Positions 45,852 to 55,118 of a stretch of 64,000 nucleotides of DNA are shown piece after piece. The DNA lies in assembly GCF_000497445.1 (NCBI RefSeq), contig NZ_CM002285.1:9485694-9549693 (forward strand). The letters run 5' to 3'. The translations under genes were made by a program, and so were the position numbers. Source of the DNA: Streptomyces roseochromogenus subsp. oscitans DS 12.976 (GTDB lineage Bacteria > Actinomycetota > Actinomycetes > Streptomycetales > Streptomycetaceae). Every line of letters begins with the position of its first letter. Within the stretch, counting starts at the first letter, position 1. The notes below the pieces were generated by a model. It did not search any database. It worked only from the letters and a program-made list of their open reading frames with translations, and had not been told where the DNA came from.

Positions 45852-46541
45852 TCAGACCTGGGTGGGGCCGGGTTCTCGATCTGTGCCTTCGGCGGTGTGC
45901 AGGTGGGCGGTGAGGTCTTCGCGGGTGGGGGGTGGGGGGAGTGGCCGGGCGCCGTCCGGGCGCAGTCCGTCGAGGAAGATGCGCACGTGGCGGGTGGCGA
46001 GGGTGGTGGCCTGTTCGGCGGGGAGGTGGGGCAGGGGGCGGCACGCGAGTGCGCCGGTGGTGATCAGGTCCACCGCTGTCACGTCGGGACGGACCGCGTC
46101 CTGGGCGCGGGCGACGGCCAGGATGTCTTCCAGGGTGGCTGCGGTCCGGCGTTGCAGTTCGAGGGCTTGGGTGTCGTCGATGACGGGGCCGCCGATCAGG
46201 GGCAGGACGAGCATGTCCCGTTCGTCGACCAGGCGCAGCAGCATCTTCTCGATGGCGGCCAGTGGGTCCTGGGGTGCGGTCTCCAGCGCGTCGTGGGCGG
46301 TCTGGACTACCAGGGTGAAGCCGTCGAGGACGACCTGCCGGATGAGGGCGTCGCGGTCGGGGAAGCGCCGGTAGAGCGTGGCGATGTTGACTCCTGCGCG
46401 GCGGGCGATCTCGTCGAGCGGGGCGGCGGTGCCCAGTTCCCGGAAGGCGCTGCGCGCAGCGGCCAGGACCTGGGCGCGGTTGCGTGCGGCGTCTGCCCGC
46501 AATCGCGGTGTGCCGCCGTCTGGGGATGCGTTGCGGGTCAC
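45852..46541 (-). CDS. TetR-family regulator, probable regulator of the divergent SDR
   Basis: The GTG at 46541 is preceded by AGGAAGA and gives 229 residues; an upstream ATG at 46580 is possible. HTH: VLAAARSAFRELGTAAPLDE, IARRAGVNIATLYRRFPDRD. The ligand domain contains LLRLVDERDMLVLPLIGGPV and ends with ATRHVRIFLDGLRPDGA. It is divergent from the SDR gene, with a CTTCAC/GTGAAG inverted repeat in the spacer, the usual genomic setup for a TetR and its target. Confidence 0.87.
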   Translation of the reverse strand: MTRNASPDGGTPRLRADAARNRAQVLAAARSAFRELGTAAPLDEIARRAGVNIATLYRRFPDRDALIRQVVLDGFTLVVQTAHDALETAPQDPLAAIEKMLLRLVDERDMLVLPLIGGPVIDDTQALELQRRTAATLEDILAVARAQDAVRPDVTAVDLITTGALACRPLPHLPAEQATTLATRHVRIFLDGLRPDGARPLPPPPTREDLTAHLHTAEGTDREPGPTQV

Positions 46542-46601
46542 CGTGGGCTCTTCCTGCGTTGTCTGTACTGGTGGACGCATCGAGGTTACGTCAGTGGCGG
46601 G

Positions 46602-46624
46602 CTTCACAGACAGATTAAGTGAAG
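46602..46624. promoter_or_regulatory. Candidate TetR operator upstream of the SDR
   Basis: CTTCAC at 46602-46607 and GTGAAG at 46619-46624 are inverted around 11 bases in an AT-rich part of the divergent spacer. Size and position fit a TetR operator controlling both genes. Confidence 0.6.
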
Positions 46625-46788
46625 TATTTCCTGCGGTTAGTGTTACGGTGAAGACACCGGCCTGGGGGCGCCGCGGGAGGACGCCTTTGAACATGCGGGT
46701 GTCCGTGCCCGTGCGGGTCGGCCTTCGCCCGGGCGCCGCAGGTGTCGTCCGCGGCGCTCCCCCCTGCGTATCGCGAGAGAAGAAAGTG

Positions 46789-47574
46789 GTGGCATCCGTG
46801 CAGATTGCGCGTTTCGAAGGCAAGGCGGCAGTGGTCACCGGTGGCAGCCGGGGTATCGGCGCGGCCGTCGCAAGGCGACTGGCCGCCGAGGGAGCCTCGG
46901 TGGCGATCGGCTACCGGGGCAACCAGGAGGCGGCGGACGCCCTCGTCGCCGAGCTCACAAGCAACGGCGGACGGGCGATCGCCGTACAGGCCGATGTCGC
47001 CGACCCGCACCAGACGGGCGCGCTGATGGAGCGGGCGGTGGACGAGTTCGGCCGACTGGACGTGCTCGCCTCCTGCGCCGGCATCGAGCACTTCGACGCC
47101 CTGGAGAAGATCACCCCGGCCGACTTCGACCGCGTCTTCGCCGTCAACACCCGCGGGCAGCTGTTCGCCGCCCAGTACGCCGCCGCCCACATGCCAGAAG
47201 GCGGCCGGATCGTTCTGACGTCCTCCGTCAGCGCTTCGCGAGCGATCTTCGGCCATACCCTGTACGCCGCGAGCAAGGCAGCGGTGGAGTCGATGGTGCT
47301 GAACCTGTCCGCCGAACTCGGGCAGAAGAAGATCACCATCAACGCGATCGCCCCCGGCGGCACCGCCACCGACATGGCCGCAGAACATGGAACCAGCTAT
47401 CAGCACCCCGAGCAGATCGGCAAGCTCTCCATGACCGACTGGCTCAACACCCAGGTCGCCCTCAAGCGGCTCGCGGAGCCGTCCGAGGTGGCCGCCGGGT
47501 ACGCCTTCCTCGCCTCCGACGACGCGGCCTACATGACCGGGCGCACCCTCCAGCTCGATGGCGGGCTCTTCTAG
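46789..47574 (+). CDS. Short-chain dehydrogenase/reductase (SDR), 3-oxoacyl-ACP reductase type
   Basis: I choose the GTG at 46789, seven bases after GAGAGAAG; 261 residues, normal for classical SDRs. AAVVTGGSRGIGAAVARRLA is the TGxxxGxG NADP site, VLASCAGIEH replaces the usual NNAG, SSVSA supplies the Ser, and HTLYAASKAAVESMV gives the YxxxK pair. Substrate unknown. Divergent from a TetR gene that probably controls it. Confidence 0.9.
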   Translation: MASVQIARFEGKAAVVTGGSRGIGAAVARRLAAEGASVAIGYRGNQEAADALVAELTSNGGRAIAVQADVADPHQTGALMERAVDEFGRLDVLASCAGIEHFDALEKITPADFDRVFAVNTRGQLFAAQYAAAHMPEGGRIVLTSSVSASRAIFGHTLYAASKAAVESMVLNLSAELGQKKITINAIAPGGTATDMAAEHGTSYQHPEQIGKLSMTDWLNTQVALKRLAEPSEVAAGYAFLASDDAAYMTGRTLQLDGGLF

Positions 47575-47857
47575 CCCGCCCCAGGGCATCGAATCCGCCG
47601 GCACCGCTCGTCCTTCCGCAGCCCCATGGGGGATGCAGCCCGCCAAGGGCCGCCACGCGGAGGAGGGGCAGCGACAACCGTACGACCGCCTCGCCCCGAT
47701 CGCCTGGCGGTAGCAGGTGGGTGGGCGGTCACGACCTCGGAGAGAACACGCCGTCGGCCCGCCCGGCTTCCGCCTGCACACCGAGCGCGCGGACCACGGC
47801 GGGCCCTGACCGAGATCCCCCGCGCACACCGCGGATACGCAGAAAGCCCCTCCCTCT

Positions 47858-48994
47858 ATGCAGCACAGCACCGAACTCCCTCCCGCCCCGCCGCCCGACC
47901 CCGCACTCCACGCCCCCGGCAGGCGCCGGGCGGCCGGTCACCCCGCGCACTCCCGGCACGCGCTGGCCGATACCGAGCCCGGCATCCCCGCCCCCGTGCT
48001 CGCGGCCGCTGCCGCAGCCCGCAAGGCGATGCTCGTGCCGGTCGTCACCGCACTGGCGATCGGCACCATATTCGTCGCCGTCTACCTCGCGGCGTTCCAT
48101 GCCCCCTCGGCACATCACCAGCCGCTGGGTATCGCCGCATCCGACCAGATGGCCGCCCGTACCGAACTCGCCCTCAACACCGCAGACCCCAGCGCCTACA
48201 CCTTCTACCGCTACCCGGACGCGGAGGCCGCGCGCCAGGCCATCGCCCATGACAAGATCCCTGCCGCGCTCGTCGCGGACGGCCACCATCTGCGTCTGCT
48301 GGCGGCCGGTGCGCAGGGCCCCTCCACCGTCTCCAGCCTGGCCGCCGCGGTGAACCAGGCGGTCGGTCATCCCGTTCCCATCAAGGACGTGCGGCCGCTG
48401 GTGGCCGGAGACGCTCGCGGGCTGTCTCCCTTCTATGCCGCGTTCGGAGTGGTACTCGCCGGGTTCCTCTTCGCGGTGTCCTCCTACCAGATCGCCCCAC
48501 GCCTGCGGCTGGCCGCCCGGGTCGCGTCGATGATGGTCTTCTCCGCCGCCTCCGGCGCGGCGGTGGCACTCATCGCACACACCGCCATGAACGCGCTACC
48601 GGCGTCCTTCTTCACAGTCGCCGTCGTGGTGGGACTGCTGGCGTGGGCGACCGCCGCCGCGACCGGGGTGATGCTGCGGCTGTTCGGACCGATCGGCATG
48701 CCGGTGGCCTCCGTGGTGCTGCTGACCTTCGGCAACGCCACCTCCGGCGGCATCCTGCCCGCCACCTTCCTGCCGACGTGGCTCTCCCCGCTGGCCCAGA
48801 TCCTGGCTCCGGCGGCCGCGATCCACGCTCTGCGTGGGGCCGCCTACTTCCACAACGCCCACCTCGCGGCCGCTCTGCTCACCATGAGCGCCTGGGTCGT
48901 CGGCTGCCTGGCGCTGCAGTACGTTCTGGACTGGGTCGCCGCACGCCGCGCTGCGGCTCCGGCCTCGCTCCACACCGCCGCGGCCGCCCGCTGA
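47858..48994 (+). CDS. Multi-pass membrane protein, DUF3533/ABC-2-like
   Basis: 378 residues from the ATG at 47858. A first membrane helix (MLVPVVTALAIGTIFVAVYL) precedes a ~120-residue extracytoplasmic domain (LGIAASDQMAARTELALNTA, YRYPDAEAARQAIAHDKIPA). About five further helices occupy the C-terminal half (FYAAFGVVLAGFLFAVSSYQ, FFTVAVVVGLLAWATAAATG, TMSAWVVGCLALQYVLDWVA). This matches Pip/YhgE-like and DUF3533 proteins related to ABC-2 permeases, though no ATPase gene is adjacent. Probably transcribed with or after the SDR gene. Function unproven. Confidence 0.75.
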   Translation: MQHSTELPPAPPPDPALHAPGRRRAAGHPAHSRHALADTEPGIPAPVLAAAAAARKAMLVPVVTALAIGTIFVAVYLAAFHAPSAHHQPLGIAASDQMAARTELALNTADPSAYTFYRYPDAEAARQAIAHDKIPAALVADGHHLRLLAAGAQGPSTVSSLAAAVNQAVGHPVPIKDVRPLVAGDARGLSPFYAAFGVVLAGFLFAVSSYQIAPRLRLAARVASMMVFSAASGAAVALIAHTAMNALPASFFTVAVVVGLLAWATAAATGVMLRLFGPIGMPVASVVLLTFGNATSGGILPATFLPTWLSPLAQILAPAAAIHALRGAAYFHNAHLAAALLTMSAWVVGCLALQYVLDWVAARRAAAPASLHTAAAAR

Positions 48995-49216
48995 AGGCCC
49001 TACAAGATCACCTGATTCTTGCCGGGCCGGGGGGTGAGGCGGGACGCCATCCCTTCCCCGGGGGCTGGCCCTGCCGGACGTCCCGGCGTCGCAGCCCCGC
49101 CTTCGTCCTTCGGGTGGAGGCCGTGAACGGATTCGTCTGTCCCTCTCGCTGCGCCGTCCCGGGCAGCCAGGGGAGGGCTCCGTACGTGACCGATCGTGGT
49201 AGTCCCTTTGGTCCGT

Positions 49217-49408
49217 AAGGAAACTCGCTGCGGCACTGACCTGCGGCAACTGCGGGCGATGCCCCGCCACGAGCAGATCACCCAGCACTTCCGCATTCAA
49301 GGATGGTCCGGCATCGCCAAATGGGGCGGTGTCTCGATGCGCACCATCATTGACCTGGTCAAGCCCCAACCCGGGGCGAAGTGGGTCGTCTTCTACTCCC
49401 TCGGGCGA
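49217..49408 (+). pseudogene. Molybdopterin-dependent oxidoreductase (SUOX-like), internal fragment
   Basis: LRAMPRHEQITQHFRIQGWS, GIAKWGGVSMRTIIDLVKPQ, WVVFYSLG match the sulfite-oxidase-fold catalytic domain, where the family has E-Q and G-W-S-G conserved. Only ~65 residues survive; no molybdopterin-binding Cys region is visible. Both sides run into unrelated sequence. Confidence 0.7.
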
Positions 49409-49498
49409 CGGCCCGGACAAGGGCCAGCTGCAGGTAGCGTTTGCGGCATGACCGCAGGCGCTTGAGCAGCGTCACGAAGGAGACGGCGCCCTGCGGTG

Positions 49499-49698
49499 CC
49501 GTTGCCCCACGCGCCAGACAGGTCCAACTGCGCGTGCCGGTCGACCACGTCGCCGATCGCCCCGTTCAACCGGGCGGTCGTCACGTGCCTCCGCGCGGCG
49601 ACGGACAGCTCGTGGCCGCTGATCCCGGGGACGTCCCGCGCGGCCTCCGCGTACCCGAGGCTGGTTAAGACCGAGCACCCGCACCCGCGCCTCACCAA
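49499..49698 (-). pseudogene. Tn3-family transposase fragment
   Basis: The minus strand reads LTSLGYAEAARDVPGISGHE, LSVAARRHVTTARLNGAIGD, VVDRHAQLDLSGAWGNGTA. The last part resembles the LDL--WGdGT catalytic-core strand of Tn3-type TnpA proteins. It is ~65 codons long and truncated at both ends, evidence of transposon traffic next to the decayed terpenoid genes. Confidence 0.55.
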
Positions 49699-49739
49699 GC
49701 GTGACGCCGAAAGACGTCACCAAGCCGCCGATTGCGCAT

Positions 49740-50416
49740 CAACCGTCGACAGCCCCGCGCCGCCACCCTGCGTACGTCAGCACCACAGCAGGTCGAAGGT
49801 CCGTCGTTGCTAACGGATCCGCGGACCCTAGATCGGCGAAGGTGCCGGAGTTCCTGACCTGGTGCGAGCGCGCCCGCATTCCGGTGGTCAGCCTATGGGC
49901 TCTGTCCACGGACAACCTGCGCCGCAGTCCCCAGGAAGTCGCGGCGCTCCTCGACATCATCGTAGACCGCCTGTAGCACATGGCAGCGCGGCACCCCTGG
50001 AGGCTGCGCCCCATCGGCCAGCTCTCCTGCCTACAGCCGTGGCGGATCAGCTCCGCAAGATCGAGGAGGCCACTGCCGCTGCGCCCGGACTGCTCGCCAA
50101 CATCGCCATCGCCTACGACGGGCGCGCGGACATCGTCGCCGCCGTGCATAAACTCCTCGCCCTTGGTCTACCCGCGCACTGCGGCATCGACGACGTAGAG
50201 CGGCTCCTTGCCGACCGGCTGTCGACGGCGGGGCTGCCCGACCCGGACCTGCTCATCAGGACATCCGGCGAGTTACGCACCTCCGGCTTCCTGCTCTGGC
50301 AAGGAGCGCAGGCCGAGCTGTACTTCACTGCGACTCCCTGGCCCGAGATCCAGGAACACGACCTGCTCAAGGCGCTGGCCGCCTACCGCTCCCGCCACCG
50401 CCGGTTCGGCAGGTAG
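49740..50416 (+). pseudogene. Cis-prenyltransferase (UppS-like isoprenyl diphosphate synthase), broken
   Basis: AKVPEFLTWCERARIPVVSL, WALSTDNLRRSPQEVAALLD match UPP synthase. An in-frame TAG at about 49974-49976 interrupts it, then HMAARHPWRLRPIGQLS. A frame change near 50030 leads to ADQLRKIEEATAAAPGLLAN, IAIAYDGRADIVAAV, and the C-terminal substrate site PDPDLLIRTSGELRTSGFLL, ELYFT. The N-terminal DGNGRWA catalytic motif is not recognisable. Cis-prenyltransferases make Z-polyprenyl diphosphates; with methyltransferase and Rieske genes next door this one probably served secondary terpenoid metabolism. Confidence 0.85.
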
Positions 50417-50499
50417 CAGGATTCCCCGTGCTCACCGGTCCCCCACCAGCTCATGGACTGGACCGCAGATGCACCATCCACCGGGAGGAGAAATCGGAG

Positions 50500-51471
50500 T
50501 TGACTGGGTTCGACGACTATCTGGAAATGCAGGCGGACAGTGAGGCAGGAGAGTCTCTCCGCAAGGAGGAGTATGGGCGGATGGTGGAGACCTACTACTC
50601 CTTCGCCACCGACTTCTTCCAGTTGATGTGAGGAAAGTCCTTCCACTTCGCGCCCCGCCGCCGGGGGGAGTCATTCAGGGCGTCCCTTACGCGCTACCAG
50701 TGCTGGCTGGCCTCCCGAATCGGTCTGGGCCCGGGCATGAAGGTCGCGGACTTCGGGTGCGGCGTGGGCGGACCGATGCGAGGCATTTCCCGCTTCTCCG
50801 ATGCATCCATCACAGGAATCACGATCAGCCCTGAACAGGTGGCCCAGGGCACCCGGCTGAACCGCAAGGCCGGCATGGACCGTCACTGCCGGATCATCTG
50901 GGGCCACTACCTCCAACCTCCATTCCACGACGGCGAGTTCGACGCAGCATACGAGGTGGAAGCCATCATCCACTCCCCGGACCACAGGGCCGTCTACGAA
51001 CACGTCCACCGCGTTCTGCGCCCCGGAGGCGTGTTCGGCGGCTACGCCTGGTGCATGACCAACCGGTACGACCCCGGGAACCCGGAACACCGGCGCATGA
51101 AGCGGGGCATCGAGCGGGGCACCGCCCTCTCCGACATCCCCACCACCAGGTTCGTCGACAAGGCCCTGCAGGAGGTGGGCCTCGAACTGCTTGAGACCCA
51201 GGACCGCATCGAGCTGTGCGACCCGGAGACTCCCTGGTACCTGCCGTTGACCGGCCGTGACCGCGACCCCCGGTACCTGCTGTTCTCCAAGCCCGGCCGC
51301 TTCGCCCTGGACAGACTGACCGCGGCCGGGGAGCGGGCCCGGCTCCTGCCGACGAGCACCACGAAGATCACCGAGGTCGTCATGGGGGCGGTTGACGCCC
51401 TGGCCGAGAGCGGAAGGGCCGGCATCTTCACCCCCTCCTACTTTTACCTCTGCCGCAAGCCGACCCGGTGA
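50500..51471 (+). pseudogene. Erg6-like (sterol 24-C-methyltransferase type) methyltransferase with one nonsense codon
   Basis: A TTG at 50500, nine bases behind GAGGAG, begins TGFDDYLEMQADSEAGESLR, KEEYGRMVETYYSFATDFFQ. A TGA at 50629-50631 stands exactly where Erg6 has the Trp of its WGxSFHFAPR motif (GKSFHFAPRRRGESF follows in the same frame). The rest is uninterrupted: SAM site VADFGCGVGGPMRGISRF, YEVEAIIHSPDHRAVY, RYDPGNPEHRRMKRGIERGT, DIPTTRFVDKALQEVGLE, PWYLPLTGR. A TGG-to-TGA change is the only lesion. The enzyme class methylates sterol or terpenoid double bonds. Confidence 0.88.
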
Positions 51472-51489
51472 CGTGGGAGGAACTCGACA

Positions 51490-52466
51490 ATGGGCTCGGG
51501 TCTACAGGCACCCGAACTTCCCTATCCCAACGGCTGGTTCGCTCTGGCCTACAGCAGTGAACTTCCGCGGCGGAAAGTGCTGCGTCGGCGCCTCATGGGC
51601 GAGGACGTCGTGCTCTACCGCACCACGAGGGGAACACCGCGGGCGGTCGGCGCCCACTGCCCGCACCTGGGTGCCCACCTCGGTCACGGGGGCCGGTCGA
51701 GGGGGAGGATATCGTCTGCCCCTTCCACGCCTTTGCCTTCGGCCCGGACGGCAGGTGCGTACGGTCCGGCTATGGCAAGCGAACCCCCAGGATGTCACTG
51801 AAGACCCTTGAGGCCCGCGAGGTAAACGGTGCGGTCATGGTGTGGTGGGACAAGGAGGGGCGAGCCGCAACGTGGGAAGTGCCGGAGCTGCGCATCGCTG
51901 GCTTTCCCCGGCCGATCGAGCACACACGTACGTTGACGGCCTATCCGCAGGACGTCAACGAGAACGCCTTCGACGTGGGTCACTTCCCGACCCTGCACGG
52001 CTACCAGGAAGCACGGGTGGACGCCGTCGAATTCGACGGGCCCCGGTCGCGCTCATGCCTCGTGACCAGGCGCCGCTTCCCACTGGCGGGGGCCCTACGG
52101 TTCGTCATATACGCCCAGGGCTACGGAGTCGGACTCACCCGCGCCTTGGCAGACATCCCACAGATCCGCAGCCAGGCCGACTCCTACATCTTCTCCACCC
52201 CCACCGGCCCGCGCGCCATGGAATTCCGGGTGTCCGCCAGCCTGAAATGCCCCATCTCGATGCGCCAGGCCTCCGGCGGCCGAGCGACGGCCGCCCTCGC
52301 CTTCTCCTGGCTCCTCACCCACCTGCTGGGCCCCACCGTGCGCCACGATCTTGTCAACGACTATCCGATCTGGAACCACAAGGTCTACCTGCCCCAGCCT
52401 CGTCTGGCCGAGGGGGACGGCCCCATCAGCCGCTATCGGCAATGGGCCCAACAGTTCTACGCCTGA
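51490..52466 (+). pseudogene. Rieske non-haem iron oxygenase (cholesterol-desaturase/KshA-like), one frameshift
   Basis: The ATG at 51490 starts GSGLQAPELPYPNGWFALAY with the first half of the Rieske centre (HCPHLGAHLGHGG). Near 51690 a single missing base shifts the frame; VEGEDIVCPFHAFAFGPDGR supplies the second Cys-His pair. The mononuclear iron motif may be NAFDVGHFPTLHGYQ. The C-terminal YPIWNHKVYLPQPRLAEGDG, PISRYRQWAQQFYA resembles DAF-36/Neverland-type sterol 7-desaturases and KshA. Starting 19 bp after the Erg6-like gene, it was cotranscribed with it. Confidence 0.85.
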
Positions 52467-52844
52467 AATCGCACCAGAAATACAAAGCAACCCGTCGGTC
52501 AGCACCCGAATCCAGCCAACAAGCCCCGGCGGGTCTGTACGGTCAACGGCTCTGCACACTGTCGTGCCGAGAGTTCGCACACTCCCGCTTCGACCGCACG
52601 ATCGAATTTTTATGTAAAAGCCTGTTCAGCGCGCTGACACCCCTCCCTGGCCGGGACGCGGAAGGACGCTTTCGTACTGGCTCGCTGGCCGCTATCCCGC
52701 AGCTGCTGGACCGCCGCCGGACGACCCTGAATACCGAAGCCGAACCGGCGGTTGAAGTGCCATCAGCACAAAAACATAAGCTGCACATAGTGTCGGTGGA
52801 TGCGAGACTGGCGCGGAGCATGAGCGCCGGGGAACTGACGCTGG
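52467..52844. other. Intergenic region, no clear gene
   Basis: 378 bp after the Rieske gene. A plus-strand frame reads LPGRDAEGRFRTGSLAAIPQ, LLDRRRTTLNTEAEPAVEVP but shows no start signal or recognisable family. A locally AT-rich patch (52600-52625) could hold promoter elements. Confidence 0.4.
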
Positions 52845-53240
52845 GGCACTGCTGACGCGGCTGGTGGAGCGGGAGCGGGAGATCGCTGCGCAGGCCGAAG
52901 CAGCCCGGGAGAAGATCGCGGAGCTGACCGCACTGCTGGACGGATTCGACACCGCCGCCTAGGAGATCCGCATCACTCGCAAGACGCTGCTGGAGCTGCC
53001 CGATTCGCCACCACCCGTGCCGCCGCCGCGAAACTGCCGGACCATCCGGCCTACCAGCAGATCATGGCCGTATTCGCCGCGGCCGATGCCCCGCTGCGAG
53101 CGCGGGCGGTGTGCGAGGCGATGGACCTGGAGATAGCTCTCAGCGACGTCAACAACGTCCGCCTGAAGATCAAGCGGCTCGCTGAGCGGGGGATCCTGGC
53201 CGAGACCGAGCAGGGGCTGTTCACCCTGCCACGGCCGTAG
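52845..53240 (+). pseudogene. Coiled-coil plus winged-helix protein, nonsense and frameshift
   Basis: ALLTRLVEREREIAAQAEAA, REKIAELTALLDGFDTAA is a coiled coil interrupted by a TAG at 52960-52962, where a GAG codon would restore EIRITRKTLLELPDSPP. A frame change near 53010 leads to the C-terminal wHTH: LPDHPAYQQIMAVFAAADAP, LRARAVCEAMDLEIALSDVN, LKIKRLAERGILAETEQGLF, TLPRP. Streptomycetes carry intact copies of this kind of protein; the function is unknown to me. Two lesions make this copy dead. Confidence 0.6.
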
Positions 53241-53435
53241 CCCTCCGGCGGGCCGCAACCAGCCTGCTCAGCCAACCGAAAGGCCAACCCGGGCATCACC
53301 TTAAGCGCCGCCCTCTGGGGGCGTTCGGTCGCGCCGATGAGCGGACACGTCGTCCTGCCGGCTCGCCGAGAAAACCCGTTGCGAGTGACCCGCATCGGAT
53401 GTCTGATTGGTCGGCCACCGATCAGGGGAGGGAAC

Positions 53436-54014
53436 ATGAGGACGTCGCTGCCCACCCCCTCGTTGCGTACCGCTTGCCTTCGACTGCGTGCCTTCGAAGA
53501 CGCGGATGCGAACGACCTTTTCGCACTGCACAGCAGCGCCTACGTGCTGCGCTACTGGGACGCCCCACCGTGGAGCGAACGCGTGCGCGCCGAGAACTTC
53601 ATCACGGCTTGCCGGCAGATGGCACAGGAGGGCAGCGGGGCGCGGCTGGCCGTAGATCGTGTCTCCGACGGGGCGTTCATAGGCTGGTGCAGCCTGAACA
53701 GGTGGAATCCGGACTACCGCAGCGCGTCGCTTGGCTACTGCTTTGACGATGCAGTGTGGGGCCACGGCTACGCGACCGAGGCCGTGCGCGCTTTGCTGCG
53801 GTGGGCATTCGACACGCTGGACCTCAATCGCGTCCAAGCTGAGACCGATACGCGCAACGTGGCATCTGCCCGCGTGCTCGAGAAGCTCGGCTTCGCGCGT
53901 GAAGGGACGTTGCGGGAAGACTGCGTCGTCAACGGCGAGGTCTCTGACTCGTGGGTCTACGGGCTGATCAGGCGGGAGTGGCGGCCGTCGTCCGAGTCGG
54001 TTCCCGCCCACTGA
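53436..54014 (+). CDS. GNAT-family N-acetyltransferase (RimJ/RimL type)
   Basis: GGGAGGGAAC precedes the ATG at 53436; 192 residues. PSLRTACLRLRAFEDADAND is the RimJ-like N-terminus; motif A is SLGYCFDDAVWGHGYATEAV (acetyl-CoA loop around V-W-G-H-G-Y-A), followed by RVQAETDTRNVASARVLEKL, GFAREGTLRED. The family acetylates protein N-termini or small amines. Intact, isolated plus-strand gene following the decayed region. Confidence 0.88.
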   Translation: MRTSLPTPSLRTACLRLRAFEDADANDLFALHSSAYVLRYWDAPPWSERVRAENFITACRQMAQEGSGARLAVDRVSDGAFIGWCSLNRWNPDYRSASLGYCFDDAVWGHGYATEAVRALLRWAFDTLDLNRVQAETDTRNVASARVLEKLGFAREGTLREDCVVNGEVSDSWVYGLIRREWRPSSESVPAH

Positions 54015-54221
54015 GTTCCGTCGCTCGGCACCCGGTATCGGCTAACCGTAAGCAACTGATCACTGCGCCTCATCCACTTCCCTGGACACAACCCCGTCGC
54101 CGAGGAGGCGTGGCCGGAGGCGGGCAGGTGGTCAGGGGTGTTCCACCTGTCAGCCCCGGCCATGGCCGGGATGACCCGTCCGGCCACACCGAGGATCTCG
54201 GCGTCGACGCCCGGAGCTGCT

Positions 54222-55103
54222 TCAGCCCATTGCGTTCTCAAGCTGTGTCAGCTCCCCTGGGCTCAGCTTGAGTTCAGCGGCCTGGGCCGAGTCGGTGATT
54301 GAGGTCGGGCGGCTGGCTCCCGGCACTGGGATCACCGTGGGGGAGCGGCTCAGCAGCCAGGCCAGGGCGATCTGCTGCGGGCTGACGCCACGCTCGGCCG
54401 CGATGCGGTGGAAAGCGGTGCCGGTAGGGGTCGGGCAGGAGGGGCCGTCGAGAGAACTGGGGGAGATGCCGCCGAGGGGACTCCAGGGCAGGAACGCCAG
54501 GCCCAGCTGTGCGCTCAGCTGCAGCTCGGGTTCGCTGTCCCGGATGGCGGGCGAGTACTGGTTCTGTACCGAGACGAGTCTGTCGCCGAGAATCTGATGC
54601 GCCAGGCGGATCTGGCTGATGGTCACGTTCGAAATGCCGGCAGCACGGATCGTGCCGGCGTCGAGCAGGTCGCGCAGGGCGCCGACGGACTCCGCCCAGG
54701 GCACTGCCGGGTCCGGCTTGTGCAGCTGGTACAGGCCGATGGCTTCGCCCCCCAGTCGCCTGGCGGAGGCTTCGGCGGCGCGCTTGAGATGTTCCGGGGT
54801 GGCGGTCACGGTCCAGCTGCCGTCTCCGGGCCGTCCGCGGCCGCCCTTGGTCGCGATCAGGACCTCGGTGGTGTCGCCGCCGTAGCTTGCCAGGGCACGG
54901 GCGATCAGGAGTTCGTTGTGGCCCACCTCGTCAGCGTGCCAGTGGTAGCTGTCGGCGGTGTCGATGAGCGTGACGCCGGCGTCGAGGGCGGCGTGGACGG
55001 TGGCGATGGCCCGCGTCTCGTCCGGGCGGTCCTCGATGGACAGCGGCATGGCGCCCAGGCCGATGGCGCTGACGGTGGTGTCGGCGATGGTGCGGTACTG
55101 CAT
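54222..55103 (-). CDS. Aldo/keto reductase
   Basis: 293 residues from the ATG at 55103. The catalytic tetrad can be traced: Asp and Tyr in TLIDTADSYHW, Lys in EVLIATKGGRGRPGD, His in IGLYQLHKPDP. NADPH binding: VIPVPGASRPTSITDSAQAA near the C-terminus. It starts 15 bp after the stop of the epimerase gene on the same strand, forming a two-gene operon opposite a LysR regulator. Likely an NADPH-dependent carbonyl reductase; substrate unknown. Confidence 0.9.
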   Translation of the reverse strand: MQYRTIADTTVSAIGLGAMPLSIEDRPDETRAIATVHAALDAGVTLIDTADSYHWHADEVGHNELLIARALASYGGDTTEVLIATKGGRGRPGDGSWTVTATPEHLKRAAEASARRLGGEAIGLYQLHKPDPAVPWAESVGALRDLLDAGTIRAAGISNVTISQIRLAHQILGDRLVSVQNQYSPAIRDSEPELQLSAQLGLAFLPWSPLGGISPSSLDGPSCPTPTGTAFHRIAAERGVSPQQIALAWLLSRSPTVIPVPGASRPTSITDSAQAAELKLSPGELTQLENAMG

Positions 55104-55118
55104 GGCGGTTCGTATTCC

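Noticed and set aside
49217..51471. Idea that the SUOX, Tn3 and UppS fragments form one gene
   Set aside because: They lie on different strands or belong to unrelated families, each with its own truncation.
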